From: Tolypeutes matacus
Lineage: Eukaryota > Chordata > Mammalia > Cingulata > Chlamyphoridae
Direction of reading: 5' to 3'
Assembly (NCBI GenBank): GCA_026826555.1
Contig: JAKSZT010053764.1
Coordinates: 13,490,536-13,554,535, forward strand
Length of the DNA stretch: 64,000 nucleotides
Shown here: in pieces, positions 49,786-60,719 of the stretch
Position numbering within the stretch: position 1 is the first letter of the stretch
Layout of the letters: each line of letters opens with the position of its first letter
The notes under the pieces: generated by a model
Told to the model about the DNA's origin: nothing
What the model saw: the letters and a program-made list of their open reading frames with translations, nothing else
Database searches by the model: none
Made by a program: the position numbers and the translations under genes

Positions 49786-49830
49786 AATAAAAAATATTAA
49801 GTATCTAAGAGGTGTGCATGTGGGAAAGGT
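49786..49830 (+). terminator. Candidate proximal poly(A) signal
   Basis: AATAAA at 49786-49791 is followed within about 25-40 bases by the GT-rich tgtgcatgtggg. Use of this site would give a 3' UTR of about 1.3 kb. Confidence 0.4.
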
Positions 49831-50459
49831 CAGTGCATATCCCTTTAAGAGGGAGAATGTTGTACTATATCAGCTATCAAGTTTTGTTTTTTAAAAAAAC
49901 TATTCAATCATATATTGTCTATAGTATGTGCTACGAAATTTGCATTTATGATATGTAACAGGGGCAAAGCCAAAATCATGTTACTCTGTTCAGTCAGAAG
50001 CATTTTGTGGCATACAGCATTCCTGGGGAGTGCTGTACTTGGTTTTGTTTTGATTTTAGTTTTGCATTTAGAGTGCCTTATAATTGATGCCTATTTTAAT
50101 AGCATTTCTTTTTAGCTTCTAGTTTGCATTTTCATTAGTTGTTCATATTTGTTACTCTTCAATTAAAATATTATCTGTTTACCACATGTACAAAAACTCT
50201 TTGAATAATATGCATTCCTATTTTTCTACCAAGTCGGGGATGTTAGGGATTGTACCAGCCCAAAGCACTTGGATAATCAGGACCCATCTTCCTTCTGTAA
50301 TTGTCAACATCAGAAAAAAACTAATTGTCCCTTCCAAATTTGCTCTGGAACATGCAACAACTGTACCAATTTTATCTTAATAACGAACATCGTTGACAAC
50401 ATTGGAATATCATTGATATTCCATTAGGATTCTTCTAGAAGTGGAAAGAAATGAACAAA

Positions 50460-50553
50460 TGATAGATGATGATAGATGATAGATAGATGATAGATGGATG
50501 GATGGATAGATAGATGATAGATAGATGATAGATAGATAGATAGATAGATAGAT

Positions 50554-50612
<59 letters not shown>

Positions 50613-50661
50613 GATAGATAGATGATAGATAGATAGATAGATGGATGGATGATATAGATGG
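50460..50661. repeat. Long (GATA)n-type tetranucleotide repeat in the 3' UTR
   Basis: About 200 bp of GATA/TAGA units with GATG and GATGAT interruptions. The longest pure stretch is about 50 bp (near 50561-50610). The open frames crossing it on the - strand encode only SIYL-type repeats and are not genes. Confidence 0.95.
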
Positions 50662-51575
50662 ATTGTAGATCTTTCCCAAATTTTTCAACATAAACTCTTT
50701 TGGAAGCCATGGATGATGGCATGCTTGCCATATCTTATTTGATTTTGAAGAACCCTCAAAATATCCAAGGAACTCTTAAAGAGTTTTGGTATAGGTATAA
50801 GACTTTGGTTTAATTTTAGCTACATTGATGTTCTACATGGACAGATTTTTGTTTTCCACATTTTCCCATTGCTAGCAGAATGAAATCCAAGAGACCAAAC
50901 ACTTGCAAGCATTGTATTTGAGCACTTTTGTAAAAAAATTTTTAAAAAGAAAATATATATAATACTAAAAAAAAAAAAGTATCTAGAAGGCTACCTCAGA
51001 ATGAGACGCTCTAACCTACATCAGAACCAGAGAAGAATGTGCACTATGTGGGTCTATTGTTGTTTTCTTTAGTTTTATATGTTTTGGAGATTTATCCAAG
51101 TGCCAGATTACTCAGTGCTATAATTTTCTTTTAGCCAAAGGGGGTCAGACAGACATAACATCATACAAACATGCCATGCTGGACACATAGACTCTGATGG
51201 AGTATTGCACACAAGTACGCTTGGCCTATCAGCAATTTCTTCCCTGAAACTGCCCACTGGGCAAAGGGAAAGATAATAATCACAAAAAGGAAATGAATGG
51301 GATGCAGACCATAGACAAAGGAGGCAGAGACTTCCAGAAACCTTACTGTTCAAGAGCTGTACCTAGAGTTAACTCCCTTAGTGTCATTGATGTGCATTCC
51401 ACTCCATGCTTTTTTGTACAACCATTCTAGTTTTAATTGCCCAGGTAAGCATCTTTATCTATCATTATCATAAACTTTAAAGTTTCTAATTATTTTCATC
51501 ATCATAACCAGTATGGTGCTATTATTTACCTATGTATGTGTAGTTATGTATAATTTTGTAATTAGTTACAATGGT

Positions 51576-51594
51576 AAAAAAAAAAAAAAAAAAA
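51576..51594. repeat. Poly(A) run in the 3' UTR, 19 bases
   Basis: An uninterrupted A run. It is a likely internal oligo-dT priming site in cDNA data and should not be taken for the transcript end. Confidence 0.9.
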
Positions 51595-51823
51595 TCAAAA
51601 TATATAAAAAGTGATTTGTACAGAACTTTATTTTAGCTCTTTTTTAAAAAATGATTTGCATGGTTAGACAACGGCGAGGACAGCCAGGGGAGGGAAGGGC
51701 CTCTAGGGAACTTTGCACTTTCTATACCTTTGTACTATGCACTGCCCTATTGATTCTACACCCAATAATGTTATTACTTGAACCCATCTATAAGAAACTG
51801 CTTCAGAAATTCATTTGTGTGTA

Positions 51824-51831
51824 TGTAAATA
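51824..51831 (+). promoter_or_regulatory. Pumilio-type motif TGTAAATA
   Basis: An exact UGUANAUA match in the distal 3' UTR. An 8-mer like this can arise by chance in AT-rich sequence. Confidence 0.3.
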
Positions 51832-52330
51832 ACACAACGTAGAAACAGGGGGGAAAAAATTCTGCAGTAATGTACAGATTTTTTTCTTTCCTGCCTATTT
51901 TTAGTTTTACTTTGTTTCAGTCCCTCCTTTGATCTTTAATTCCCTTTTCGTTTTTCCTTTTCGAGTTTTGGTTTGCTTTGGGTTTATGGGTGCCCTGATA
52001 CTCCAGCAGAGATCAGAAGGCTACAGATCCATCCTATCCATCCGTTATGTGGCTTTGCCATCCAAGCTTGGAGTGTCTTTACAAAGATAATAACAGTTGT
52101 GTTCTTTGCTCTCATTTTGGATGCATAGACTGAAAAATTAAAAAAAAATAACTTGTAAAATGGCTTGTTAAAAAAAATACAATTACCTCTAATTAGTAGT
52201 ACGCGTAAATGTTTTACAGAATGAAAGGCGTGCTTTTTATTTTCTTACTTCGTTACATTGGTGGCGAAAGAAGTCTGTATGAAAATCAGTTCTTTGCTGA
52301 CACAAGTTCCATTTGTTACAACTGAATTCT

Positions 52331-52336
52331 AATAAA
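52331..52336 (+). terminator. PTPRD: Distal poly(A) signal AATAAA of PTPRD
   Basis: AATAAA in the context ctaataaaaatgtcagtg, with a T/G-rich downstream stretch (ttgttttgtcctctg). Old repeats begin about 90 bp later, which supports this as the transcript end. Confidence 0.7.
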
Positions 52337-52424
52337 AATGTCAGTGTTATGCAGCCCTGGCCTTTGTTTTGTCCTCTGAAGCACATTGGTTTGGAACTGA
52401 CTATATATGTTCCCTCTTCTCCAA

Positions 52425-52555
52425 TGACTTTTTACAAGTGCCTACACTGAGATAGGTAGTATAGCCTCATTTCACTGATAAGCACACTGAGGCTCAGAGA
52501 AATAGTTTACTCAAGTTCACACAGCAAAGGAAAAGGTGTTTTCAGTCAAATTGCA
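52425..52555 (-). repeat. MIR SINE fragment
   Basis: Reverse MIR layout just past the gene end: 'aagtgcctacactgagatag', 'cactgaggctcagagaaata', 'actcaagttcacacagcaaa'. Confidence 0.75.
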
Positions 52556-52739
52556 GATAATGGGTAACCTTTAATTCTGTGGAAGATGACTACTATATAT
52601 ACTTAAGTGCAATGCAATATATACAAGTATTATCATCTTGAAACAACTGAAAGCTCCTGTGTTCATAGAAAGAGCTCCATAATATTTATTTCTTAAAATC
52701 TTTGGAAACATGGCTAAGGAAATACTTAGCTTGGATCAT

Positions 52740-52925
52740 GTATTCATTCAATATTAATTGAGTCCTAGAACTGTCTTAGGCATCAGTTTTGCAACTCTGA
52801 ACAAATAAAGTACTGCTGCTGCTCTCATGGAGACTACAGTTTAGTGGGAGAGGCAGGCATTAAATAACTAACTATAAAATAACACTTCTGATAAATGCTA
52901 TAAAGGGAAGTATCAGGTTCATTAA
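52740..52925 (-). repeat. L2 3'-end fragment
   Basis: Reverse L2 terminus: 'tattcattcaatattaattg', 'agaactgtcttaggcatcag', 'tctcatggagactacagttt', 'gtgggagaggcaggcattaa'. Confidence 0.75.
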
Positions 52926-53970
52926 GTTAAGACTTTGAATTGCAAGTGACAGGAAAATAAATGTGTTGATTGTTTTTGTTTATTCTTGCTCATAAGATTC
53001 AGAATAGGCATATGCCAAGAGATAGGAATATAGACCCTTTGGGCATAGCTGGATTCAGGGCTCAGATGATGTCTTCAGGACTTGTCTCTCATCTCCCAGC
53101 ATTGTTTCCTACTTTCTTAGTGTCAGTTTAAATCTCCCCTTAGTGGATCCCTAGATTCTTTGGTATCTTTACATTTCAAACCAGACCAGTGGAAGTAGTT
53201 TACTTCTCCAAAAGCACAAACAAAAATCCTAGAGTGGAGTGGATTCTGGTGGGCCCTAATTAATCAGACTTGGGATAAGTGATCATCTCAGGAAAGCAGG
53301 ACAGAATATACTGATCAAGCTATCAAGTCAAGACAGATTTAAGGTATCACTGCCAAATAGCAGAGAATATGGTGGACCAATAACTAGCTTCAAATCACCT
53401 AATGAGTTCAAGTAAGGCCAAGAACAGGTATGTTTGGTAATGTTAACAACCACATGTTGCCATGGAAAAGATGAGAGAATGAAGCAATCCCATCAACCAA
53501 ACATTATTTTAGAAATCTTAATACTAAATAGCCAGTTGGGCTCTTTATCTGCCTCTTTTTTCTCTTCACCTCAAAGGCCTTTAGAGTTGTAAATTTCATC
53601 ACCCCATTTATTGTTTGTGTGTGTAGACATACAATCCTTAACCAGAAAAACAGGACAAGTTGAAGGTGTATTACATATGATATCCTGACCATTGTGATGC
53701 ACTGTTAATAGAGATTTCTGATTGGAATGCCGAAGGTGACAAAATGTGAGCTAATTTCACACCTATACATGCATATACAATATTGTTAGTTAATAATAGC
53801 TAGTTAATAATTCATTTCAGACTTTTTTACATAACCATATTCATGATTAAATTTCACAACTTAGAATTTCAAAAATTTTAATAGGTAATAAAATTAGATT
53901 AAGAAGTGTTTATGAATTTTCAAAGGATTGCATGTTTTGAGAAAATAAATATAGATCAGTGAAGTCCAAA
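52926..53970. other. Intergenic stretch without recognised genes
   Basis: AT-rich sequence. The part 52926-53340 ('ggattcagggctcagatgat') loosely resembles an old mammalian repeat I cannot name. The rest shows nothing. Confidence 0.5.
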
Positions 53971-53974
53971 GCTA

Positions 53975-54070
53975 TAGAGCATAGCATTATGGATAATAGC
54001 AAAATAAAAGTGGAAACAGCCTAAGTGTCCAACAATAGCAAATAAAGAAAAAAATGTATATATAAAATAT
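53975..54070 (+). repeat. L1M 3' UTR fragment
   Basis: The segment 'gcattatggataatagcaaa' then 'agtggaaacagcctaagtgt' matches the L1M 3' region on +. It runs into AT-rich TATG/TACA repeats up to about 54170. Confidence 0.6.
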
Positions 54071-55149
54071 TGTGTATATACATACATGCATATATATGTA
54101 TATATGTATACACATATACTCATTAAATTATATATAACATATAGATACATACATACCATAATACCATGTATAATACCATGTATAATTCACCATTAAATTG
54201 CTTTTGAATAAAATATAATGACATGAAAAAAGATTGCAATATGTTTTAAAGAGATAAAATTGTGAACTTCTGTACACATAAAAACAAAGAATAAAATAGA
54301 GAAAAAAAGGTACCAAACTATTAAATGATATGTGCTAAAATTATACTGTTGCACTGTTGCATTTGCTATATTTTTTTTCTTCATTTTAAAAATAATTTAT
54401 TAAAGTATATCATTCATACATGAACATACATAAACAATAAGTGTATAGTAAAAGTTGTGAACTTACAAAACAAGAATGCATAACATACAGGGCTCCCATA
54501 CATCACTCCACTACAAATACCTTGCATTGTTGTAAAAACATTTGTAACAAATTATGAAAGCACATCCTCAAAGTATTACTACTAACTATAGTCTGTAGCG
54601 TACAGTTGGTGTATTTTTCCCCCAACCCACTCTATTATTTATTTTTGTTCTTAACCCATACAATCCATCCAAAGTGTACAGTGGCATTTGGTAGAATCAC
54701 AGAGCTGTGCACTCATAACCCCAATCAACACTAGAGCGTCTTCATTACTCCAAAAAAACAAACAATAAAAAAAAATATATTATCATATCTATATGTTAGC
54801 ACTACTAATTACAAATCATATGATGTGCTTTCACCATTTCTATTCATTTGCAAACATTTACAATCAACTTTTTCCCATTCTGCACAGATTTGCTATTTCC
54901 GTTCTCTGACCACATTGTTTTCTCTGGTGACATATTCTAGCCCATGAGTTTGCTCATTATATTTAGTTCATAATAGTGAAACCATACCCTATTTGTCCTT
55001 TTGTGCCTGGCTTGCTTCATTCAACATAATGTCCACCAGGTTCATCCATGTTGTCATATGTTTCACAACTTCATTCCTTCTTATAGCTGAATAATATTCC
55101 ATTGTCTGTATTTACCACAGTTTATCCATTCGTCAGTTGGTGGACAGCT

Positions 55150-58100
55150 GGGTTGTTTCTATCTTTTGGCAATTGTGATTAATGTCACTATGAACATAGG
55201 TGTACAGATGTCTGTTTGTGTCACTGGTCTCAGTTCTTCTGGGTATATATCTAGTAGTAGTATTGCCGGGTCACATGGTAGGCCTATATTTAGCTTCCTT
55301 AGGGACTGCCAAATTTCCACAGTGGCTGTACCATTCTACATTCCCACCAACAATGAATAAGCATTCCTATCTCTCCACATCCTCTCCAACAACTGTAATT
55401 TTCTGTTTTGTTAATAGTGCCCATTCTAGTAGGTGTGAAATGATATATCATTGTAGCTTTGATTTGCATTTCCCTAATAGCCAGTGATATTGAACAGTTT
55501 TTTTCATGTATTTTTTGGCCATTTGTATTTCTTCTTTAGAAAAATGTTTTTTCAGGTCTTTTGCCAATTTTTTAATTGGGTCATTTGTCTTTTTATTGTT
55601 GAATTATTGGTTTTTTTAATATGTCATGGCTATTAAAACCTTGTCAGATGTGTGATTTCCAAATATTTTCTCCCATTAAGTAGGCTGCCTTTTTACCCTC
55701 TCTACAAAGACCTTTGGGGTGCAAAAGTGTTTAATTTTGAGGAGGTCTCCTTTATCTATTTTTTCTTTTGTTGCTCGTGCTTTGGGTGTAAGGTTTAAGA
55801 GAACCTTACCTACCACAAGGTCTTGTAGATGTTTCCCTATATTATTATTTAGGGGTTTTATGGTCCTGGCTTTTATGTTTAAGTCTTTGATCCATTCTGA
55901 GTTGATTCTGATATAGGGAGTGAGATAGGGGTCCTCTTTCATTCTTTTGGTTATGGATATCCAATTCTTCCAGCACCATTTGTTGAAGAGACTGTTCTGA
56001 CCCAGAAAAGTGGACTTGGTAAGTTTATAAAAAATCAGTTAACCATAGAAGTGAGGGTCTATTTCTGAACTCTTAGTTCAATTCCATTGATCAGTGTGTC
56101 TAACTTTATGCCAATGCCATGATGTTTTTTTAAAAACATTTTTTTAACTTTATTTTGTACATTTAATAATCGAAAATATAAACAATTAAAAACTAAAAAG
56201 TAAACAGAGATGAATAAATATATACATTTCTCAAATGTAATGGATACATATAATTTTTTTTCTAATCAAACAATATATTACACAATATATTTGGTTCACA
56301 GTAATGCATTCATACAGTATTTGTCCTTTTGTGTCTTGCTTGCTTCACTCAACATAATGTCCTCCAGGTTCATCCATGTTGCCATATGCTTTATCATGAT
56401 GTTTTGACCACTGTAGCTTTATAATGCACTTTAATGTCAGGAAGCATGAGTCCTCCGACATTGCTCTTCTTTTTTAGGATATTTTTGGCTATTTAGGACC
56501 CCTTTCCCTTCCAAATAAATTTGGTAATGGAGTTTTCTATTTCTGTAAAGTAGGCTGTTGAAATTTTGATTGGTATTGCATTGAAACCATAAATCATTTT
56601 GGGTAGAATTGACATCTTCACGATGTTTAGTCTTCCAATCCATGAGCACAGAATATCCTTCCATTTATATAGGTCTCTTTGATTTCTTTTAGCAATGTTT
56701 TGCAGTTTTCTGAATACAGCTCCTTTACATTCCTGTTGAATTAATTCCTAGATATTTGGGTCCTTTTGTTGCTATTATAAATGGATTTTTTCCCCTTGAT
56801 TTCCTCCTCAGCTTGCTCATTACTAATGTATAGAAATGCTATTGATTTTTGCATGTTGATCTTATATCCTGCTACTTCACTGAACTCATTTATTGGCTCT
56901 AAAAGCTTTGTTTTAGGTATTTCAGGATTTTTCTAAATATAGGATCATGTCATCTGCAAATAGTGAGAGTTTTACTTCCTCTTTTCCAATTTGGATGCCT
57001 TTTATTTCTTTTTCTTGCCTAATTGCTCTAGCTAGAACTTCTAGCACAATGTTGAATAACAGTGGTGACAGTGCATCCACTGTCTTCTCCCTGCTCGTAG
57101 AGGGAAAGCTTTCAACATCTCCTCATTGAGTACGATGTTGGCTGTGGGATTGTCATACATGCCCTTTATTATGTTGAGAAACTTTCCTTTTATACCTATC
57201 TTTTAAAGTGTTTTTATCAAGAAAATATGCTGGATTTTGTCAAATAACTTTTCTGCATCAATCAAGATGATCATGTGTTTTTTTCACTTCGATTTGTTAA
57301 TAATGGTGTATGACATTAATTGATTTTCTTATGTTGATCCACCCTTGCATACCAGAATAAAACCTTACCTGATTGTGATGTATAATTCTTTTTATATGTT
57401 GTTGGGTTTGATTTGCAAGTATTTTGTTGAGAATTTTTGCATCTATGTTCATTAGAGAGATTGGTCTATAATTTTCGTTTCTTGTATTATCTTTATCTGG
57501 CTTTGGTATTAGGGTGATGTTGACTTCATAAAATGTGTTAGGTAATTTTCCCACCTTTTAATTTTTGGAAGAGTTTAAACAGGATTGGTGTTAATTCTTT
57601 TCAAAATGTTTGGTAGAATTCACCTGTGAAGTCATTTGGTCCTGGATTTTTCTTTGTTGGAAGATTTTTGATGACTGATTCAATCTCTTTGCTTATGATT
57701 AGTTTATTGACTTCCTGTATTTCCTGTTAGAGTCAATGTAGGTTGGTTGTGCATTTCTAGGAATTTGTCCATTTCATCTAGATTGTCTAATTTGTTACAG
57801 TTTTTCATAATAACCTCTTCTGATCTTTTTTATTTCTGTGGGATCAGTCATAATGTCCCTCCTTTCATTCATAATTTTATTTGGATCTTCTCTCTTTTTC
57901 TCTTTATTAGTCTTGCTAAGGGTTTGTTGATTTCATTGATTTTTCTCAAAGAACCAGCTTCTGATTTTGTTGATTTTCTGTATGGTTTTTTCTTCTCAAT
58001 TTCATTTATTTCTGCTGTAATCTTTGTTATTTCTTTCTTTCTTCTTGCTTTGGAATTGGTTTGCTGTTCTTTTTCTAGTCTCTCTAGCTGTTCAGTTAGA

Positions 58101-59065
58101 TCTTTGATTTTAACTCTTTGTTCTTTTTTAATATAGGTGATTAGGGTTATAAATTTCCCTTTCAGCATTGCCTTCGCTATATTCCATAAGTTTTGATAAG
58201 TTGTGTTCTTGTTTTCATTCATCTCAAGATATCTACTAAATTCTCTTGCAGTTTCTTCTTTGACCCACTGATAGTTCAGGTGTGTGTTGTTTAGCCTCCA
58301 TATATTTGCAAAATTTCCCCTTTCCCTCTTGTTATTGATTTCCAGCTTCATTCCATTATGATCAGAAAAGGTGCTTTGTATAATGTCAGGCATCTTAAAT
58401 TTATTGAGAGCTGTGTGGTGGTACAACATGTGGTCTATCCTGGGGCAAGTTCCATGAGCACTTGAGAAGAATGTATAACCTGCTGATTTGGGGTGCAGTG
58501 TTCTGTATATATCTCGTACAGCTCATTTATCATATTGTTAAGTTCTCTGTTTCCTTGTTGATCTTCTGTCTAGTTATTCTGTCTATTGATGTGAGTGGCA
58601 TGTTGAAGTTGAACTATTATTGTATAGACATCTATTTCTCCTTTCAATTTTGCCAGACATTGCCTCATATACTTTGGGGCACCCTGGTTAGATGCATAGA
58701 TATCTATGACTGTTACTCTTGATGGATTGTCCCTTTTTATTAATATATAATGACCTTCTGCATCTCGTACACTTTTTTGCATTTAAAGTTCTGTTTTATC
58801 TGACACCAGTATAGCTACCCCTGCTCACTTTTGGTTACTATTTGCATGAAATATTTATTTCCAACTTTTCACTTTTGGTCTATTTGCATCCTTGGGTCTA
58901 AGATGAGTCTCCTACAGACAGCATATGAATGGCTTATGTTTTCTTATCAATTCTATCAGCCTGTATCTTTTTATTGGGGAATTTATTCCATTAACATTCA
59001 ATATTATTACTGTAAAGGCATTACTTTCTTCAGCCATTTTATCCTTTGGCTTTCATATGTCATAT
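55150..59065 (-). pseudogene. Broken L1 ORF2 (endonuclease and reverse transcriptase)
   Basis: Fragments on the - strand in order: endonuclease start near 59060-58880 (ILNVNG and ETHLRPKDAN), endonuclease at 58570-58782 (IYASNQGAPKYM), endonuclease end and linker at 57869-58429 (FSDHNGMKLEINNKR), reverse transcriptase start at 57297-57554 ([19 protein letters not shown]), the active-site motif FADD at 56949-56960, post-RT part at 56437-56664 and C-terminal region at 55676-55942 (INSEWIKDLN). Several frame changes and stops separate these. A nested L1 piece interrupts it at 56129-56394. The intact ORF2 product nicks DNA and reverse-transcribes L1 RNA; this copy cannot. Confidence 0.88.
56118..56405 (-). 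mobile_element. Nested 5'-truncated L1 fragment with 11-bp target duplications
   Basis: The direct repeat catgatgtttt at 56118-56128 and 56395-56405 encloses about 266 bp that begin with T/A-rich 3'-tail text. The insert ends in 'cataatgtcctccaggttca', which matches the host L1's own 3' UTR at about 54995-55060. The insertion sits within the host ORF2. Confidence 0.85.
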
Positions 59066-59096
59066 CTTATTTTTGTCCATCTTTTTACCTTTTTGG

Positions 59097-59738
59097 TTAC
59101 CCTTTCTGAAAGTCTTCACTTCTACACTCTCCTCCAAGCCTCTCTCCTCTCTTTTCTTTTCTAGCTGCAGCAGTTTCTTTAGTGTTTCCTGTGAAACTGG
59201 TCTTGGCATTTGGCATTCTGAATATTATGTGTCTTGGGGAAGATCTATTTGGATTTATTCTAATTGGAGTATGCTGTGCTTCCTCAATACATACATTCAT
59301 GTCTTTCCTGAGAGTTGGGAAATTTCCAGCCATTATTTCTTCAAATACTCTTTCTCCCCCTTTTCCCTCCTCATCTCCTTCTGGAACTCTCATAACACAT
59401 ATATCTGTGTGCTTCATGTTATCATTCAATTCTCTGAGCCTCTGCTCAATTTTTTCTATTCTTTTCTCTTCAATTTCAGTTGTTTTTTCCTCTACATCCC
59501 TGATTCTTTTTTCCATGATTTCAAATCTGCTGTTGTGTGCCTCTGTTGTATTTTTTAACCTCCTTATTATGTCTTCCATTACCATAAGCTCTATTATTTT
59601 TTTATCCAAGATTTCAAATTTTTCTTTGTGCTCACTCATTGTCTTCTTAATGTCTTTTATTTCTTTAGCCATGTTGTCCTTTAACTCCATGATTTGATTT
59701 AGGAGATTTGTATCAACCTCATTGATTAGCTGTTTCAA
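59097..59738 (-). pseudogene. L1 ORF1 remnant (coiled coil and RRM; C-terminal domain not seen)
   Basis: An open stretch of 213 codons on the - strand. Residues 1-105 are a charged coiled-coil type region (MAKEIKDIKKTMSEHKEKFE). Residues 105-170 match the L1 ORF1p RRM (HTDICVMRVPEGDEE, SSPRHIIFRM). The usual C-terminal nucleic-acid-binding domain does not follow; the frame passes into text resembling the inter-ORF region. The N-terminal part continues upstream in other frames toward 59850. ORF1p normally coats L1 RNA as a trimer. Confidence 0.8.
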
Positions 59739-59759
59739 CTCCTGTGTCTTGTCTAGAGC

Positions 59760-60685
59760 TTTGAGTTGTTCCTTTGCCTGAGTCTTTTTTTCTTTTTCTT
59801 TGTATACCTTGTAATTTTTTGCTGATGTCTAGGCATCTGATTCTGATGCTGAGTTTACTCTGATGTTCAGTTTTTCTCTCTTGCCTAGGGATTTACTGTT
59901 AAGTAGTTGTGTGCTACTAGTGTTCTTTGACTATTGGTTCAACTTGTTCTAGATATTTAGGACTGTCCCTCAAACCAGGGCTAAGGACCCAGTAATGGGG
60001 TACAGGCCAGTTTCCAATGGCCTTGGAGAGGGTGGCAGGAAAGGCACCTGCTTGCACTTATTTTTCCTTTTTTCTTGCACTTTTCTGGTGTGACCAGCAG
60101 ATGGTGCTCTTTGGAAGCCTTCTCAGCTCTGACCGCAGATGCTAGGGGGGAATCCATTCAGTGTAACTCTTTGTGTGGGTGGGTGGTACAGAAGCAGTGT
60201 CCTCAGGGCTGGCCAAGTCTCACAATCAAACTCTCTCAGAGGCTATTCTCCACCCTTGGCCAGCCACACCCTGCCTCCCTTTGCCTCCTCAGCAACCATC
60301 TGGGGAAGCAGGGAGGATGTTTGAGAAGGCAAAGTATCTTTAGCTCCCTGCAGGCTCTCAGGGCAAACTATGTTGCAGGTCCATCTGGCCTGGAAGTGTG
60401 TGACCCCTCCAATGCAGCAGACCAAGTTCACTGGCCAAAATCTGAATTTGCTGTAGGCTGTGTCCCCTCTCCCCTTTCTTGGGGAAGAGGACCCCTGAAA
60501 CTCCTTCAGTCCACAGCTACTACAGCCACTGCAGTCCACAGACTATTTGCTCCGTAGGTGAAGGGAAGGGCTCCCGCTGCTGCTTTTGCAGCTCTACTCA
60601 CGGGATATTTCAGCCAGTTGAGACTCCTTTCCTTCACCCCTCTGCTACACTTTCTAAAATTTTTACAATAAATATTTTGTAACTA
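59760..60685 (-). other. L1 5' region (5' UTR and ORF1 start)
   Basis: A GC-richer block ahead of ORF1 on the - strand. The open frame at 60075-60557 on + (160 codons) lies wholly in it and has no recognised product. In related elements the 5' UTR holds the internal RNA polymerase II promoter; no specific promoter motif was identified here. Confidence 0.6.
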
Positions 60686-60719
60686 GTAAATTGGGCATAC
60701 TTGAAAATATTTGGGAAGT

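Larger units (their letters stand above)
5779..52355 (+). other. PTPRD: PTPRD gene, 3' portion: last nine coding exons and the 3' UTR
   Basis: This is the 3' end of a type IIa receptor protein tyrosine phosphatase, a neuronal cell-adhesion receptor that acts in axon guidance and synapse organisation and dephosphorylates phosphotyrosine through its cytoplasmic D1 domain. Joining the nine exons gives 450 residues covering the end of D1, all of D2 and the terminus GSFDHYAT, which is typical of the LAR family. PTPRD is preferred over PTPRS and PTPRF because of paralogue-distinguishing segments as recalled: [13 protein letters not shown] in exon 37323-37608, [12 protein letters not shown] in exon 38042-38220, PYESTRVC, and WEHNSTIV in exon 38849-38975. 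All introns are GT-AG and every phase joins correctly. The transcript end is placed just after the AATAAA at 52331. The ectodomain, the membrane segment and the first part of D1 are encoded upstream of the window. Confidence 0.93.
48533..52355 (+). other. PTPRD: PTPRD 3' UTR, about 3.8 kb
   Basis: It extends from the stop codon to just past the AATAAA at 52331-52336. It is AT-rich and holds a long GATA-type microsatellite, A runs (51576-51594), two Pumilio-type TGTANATA motifs and at least one internal AATAAA in a plausible poly(A) context. No interspersed repeat was recognised between 48533 and 50450. The 3' end is inferred from the signal and not seen from a transcript. Confidence 0.75.
54375..60685 (-). 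mobile_element. Nearly full-length L1 LINE, - strand, non-functional
   Basis: Read on the - strand it has, in order: a GC-richer 5' region (about 60685-59760), ORF1 (coiled coil and RRM), a short inter-ORF region, ORF2 (endonuclease, reverse transcriptase, C-terminal part), and a 3' UTR ending in TTTAATAAATT and an A-rich tail (T run at about 54370 on the + strand). The total is about 6.3 kb including a nested 277-bp insertion. Stops and frame breaks interrupt ORF2, for example a TAG in place of the Gln codon in the endonuclease CCLQETHL motif. No target duplication was found with certainty. Moderately old. Confidence 0.88.

Noticed and set aside
50410..50731. Open frames of 93 and 98 codons on the - strand.
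   Set aside because: They are read through the GATA microsatellite and consist of SIYL-type repeats.
59046..59697. Open frames of 170 and 171 codons on the + strand, rich in Ser, Phe and Leu.
   Set aside because: They are the antisense of L1 ORF1; the hydrophobic look comes from reading A-rich coding sequence backwards.
60075..60557. A 160-codon open frame on the + strand.
   Set aside because: It is antisense to the GC-rich 5' region of the - strand L1.
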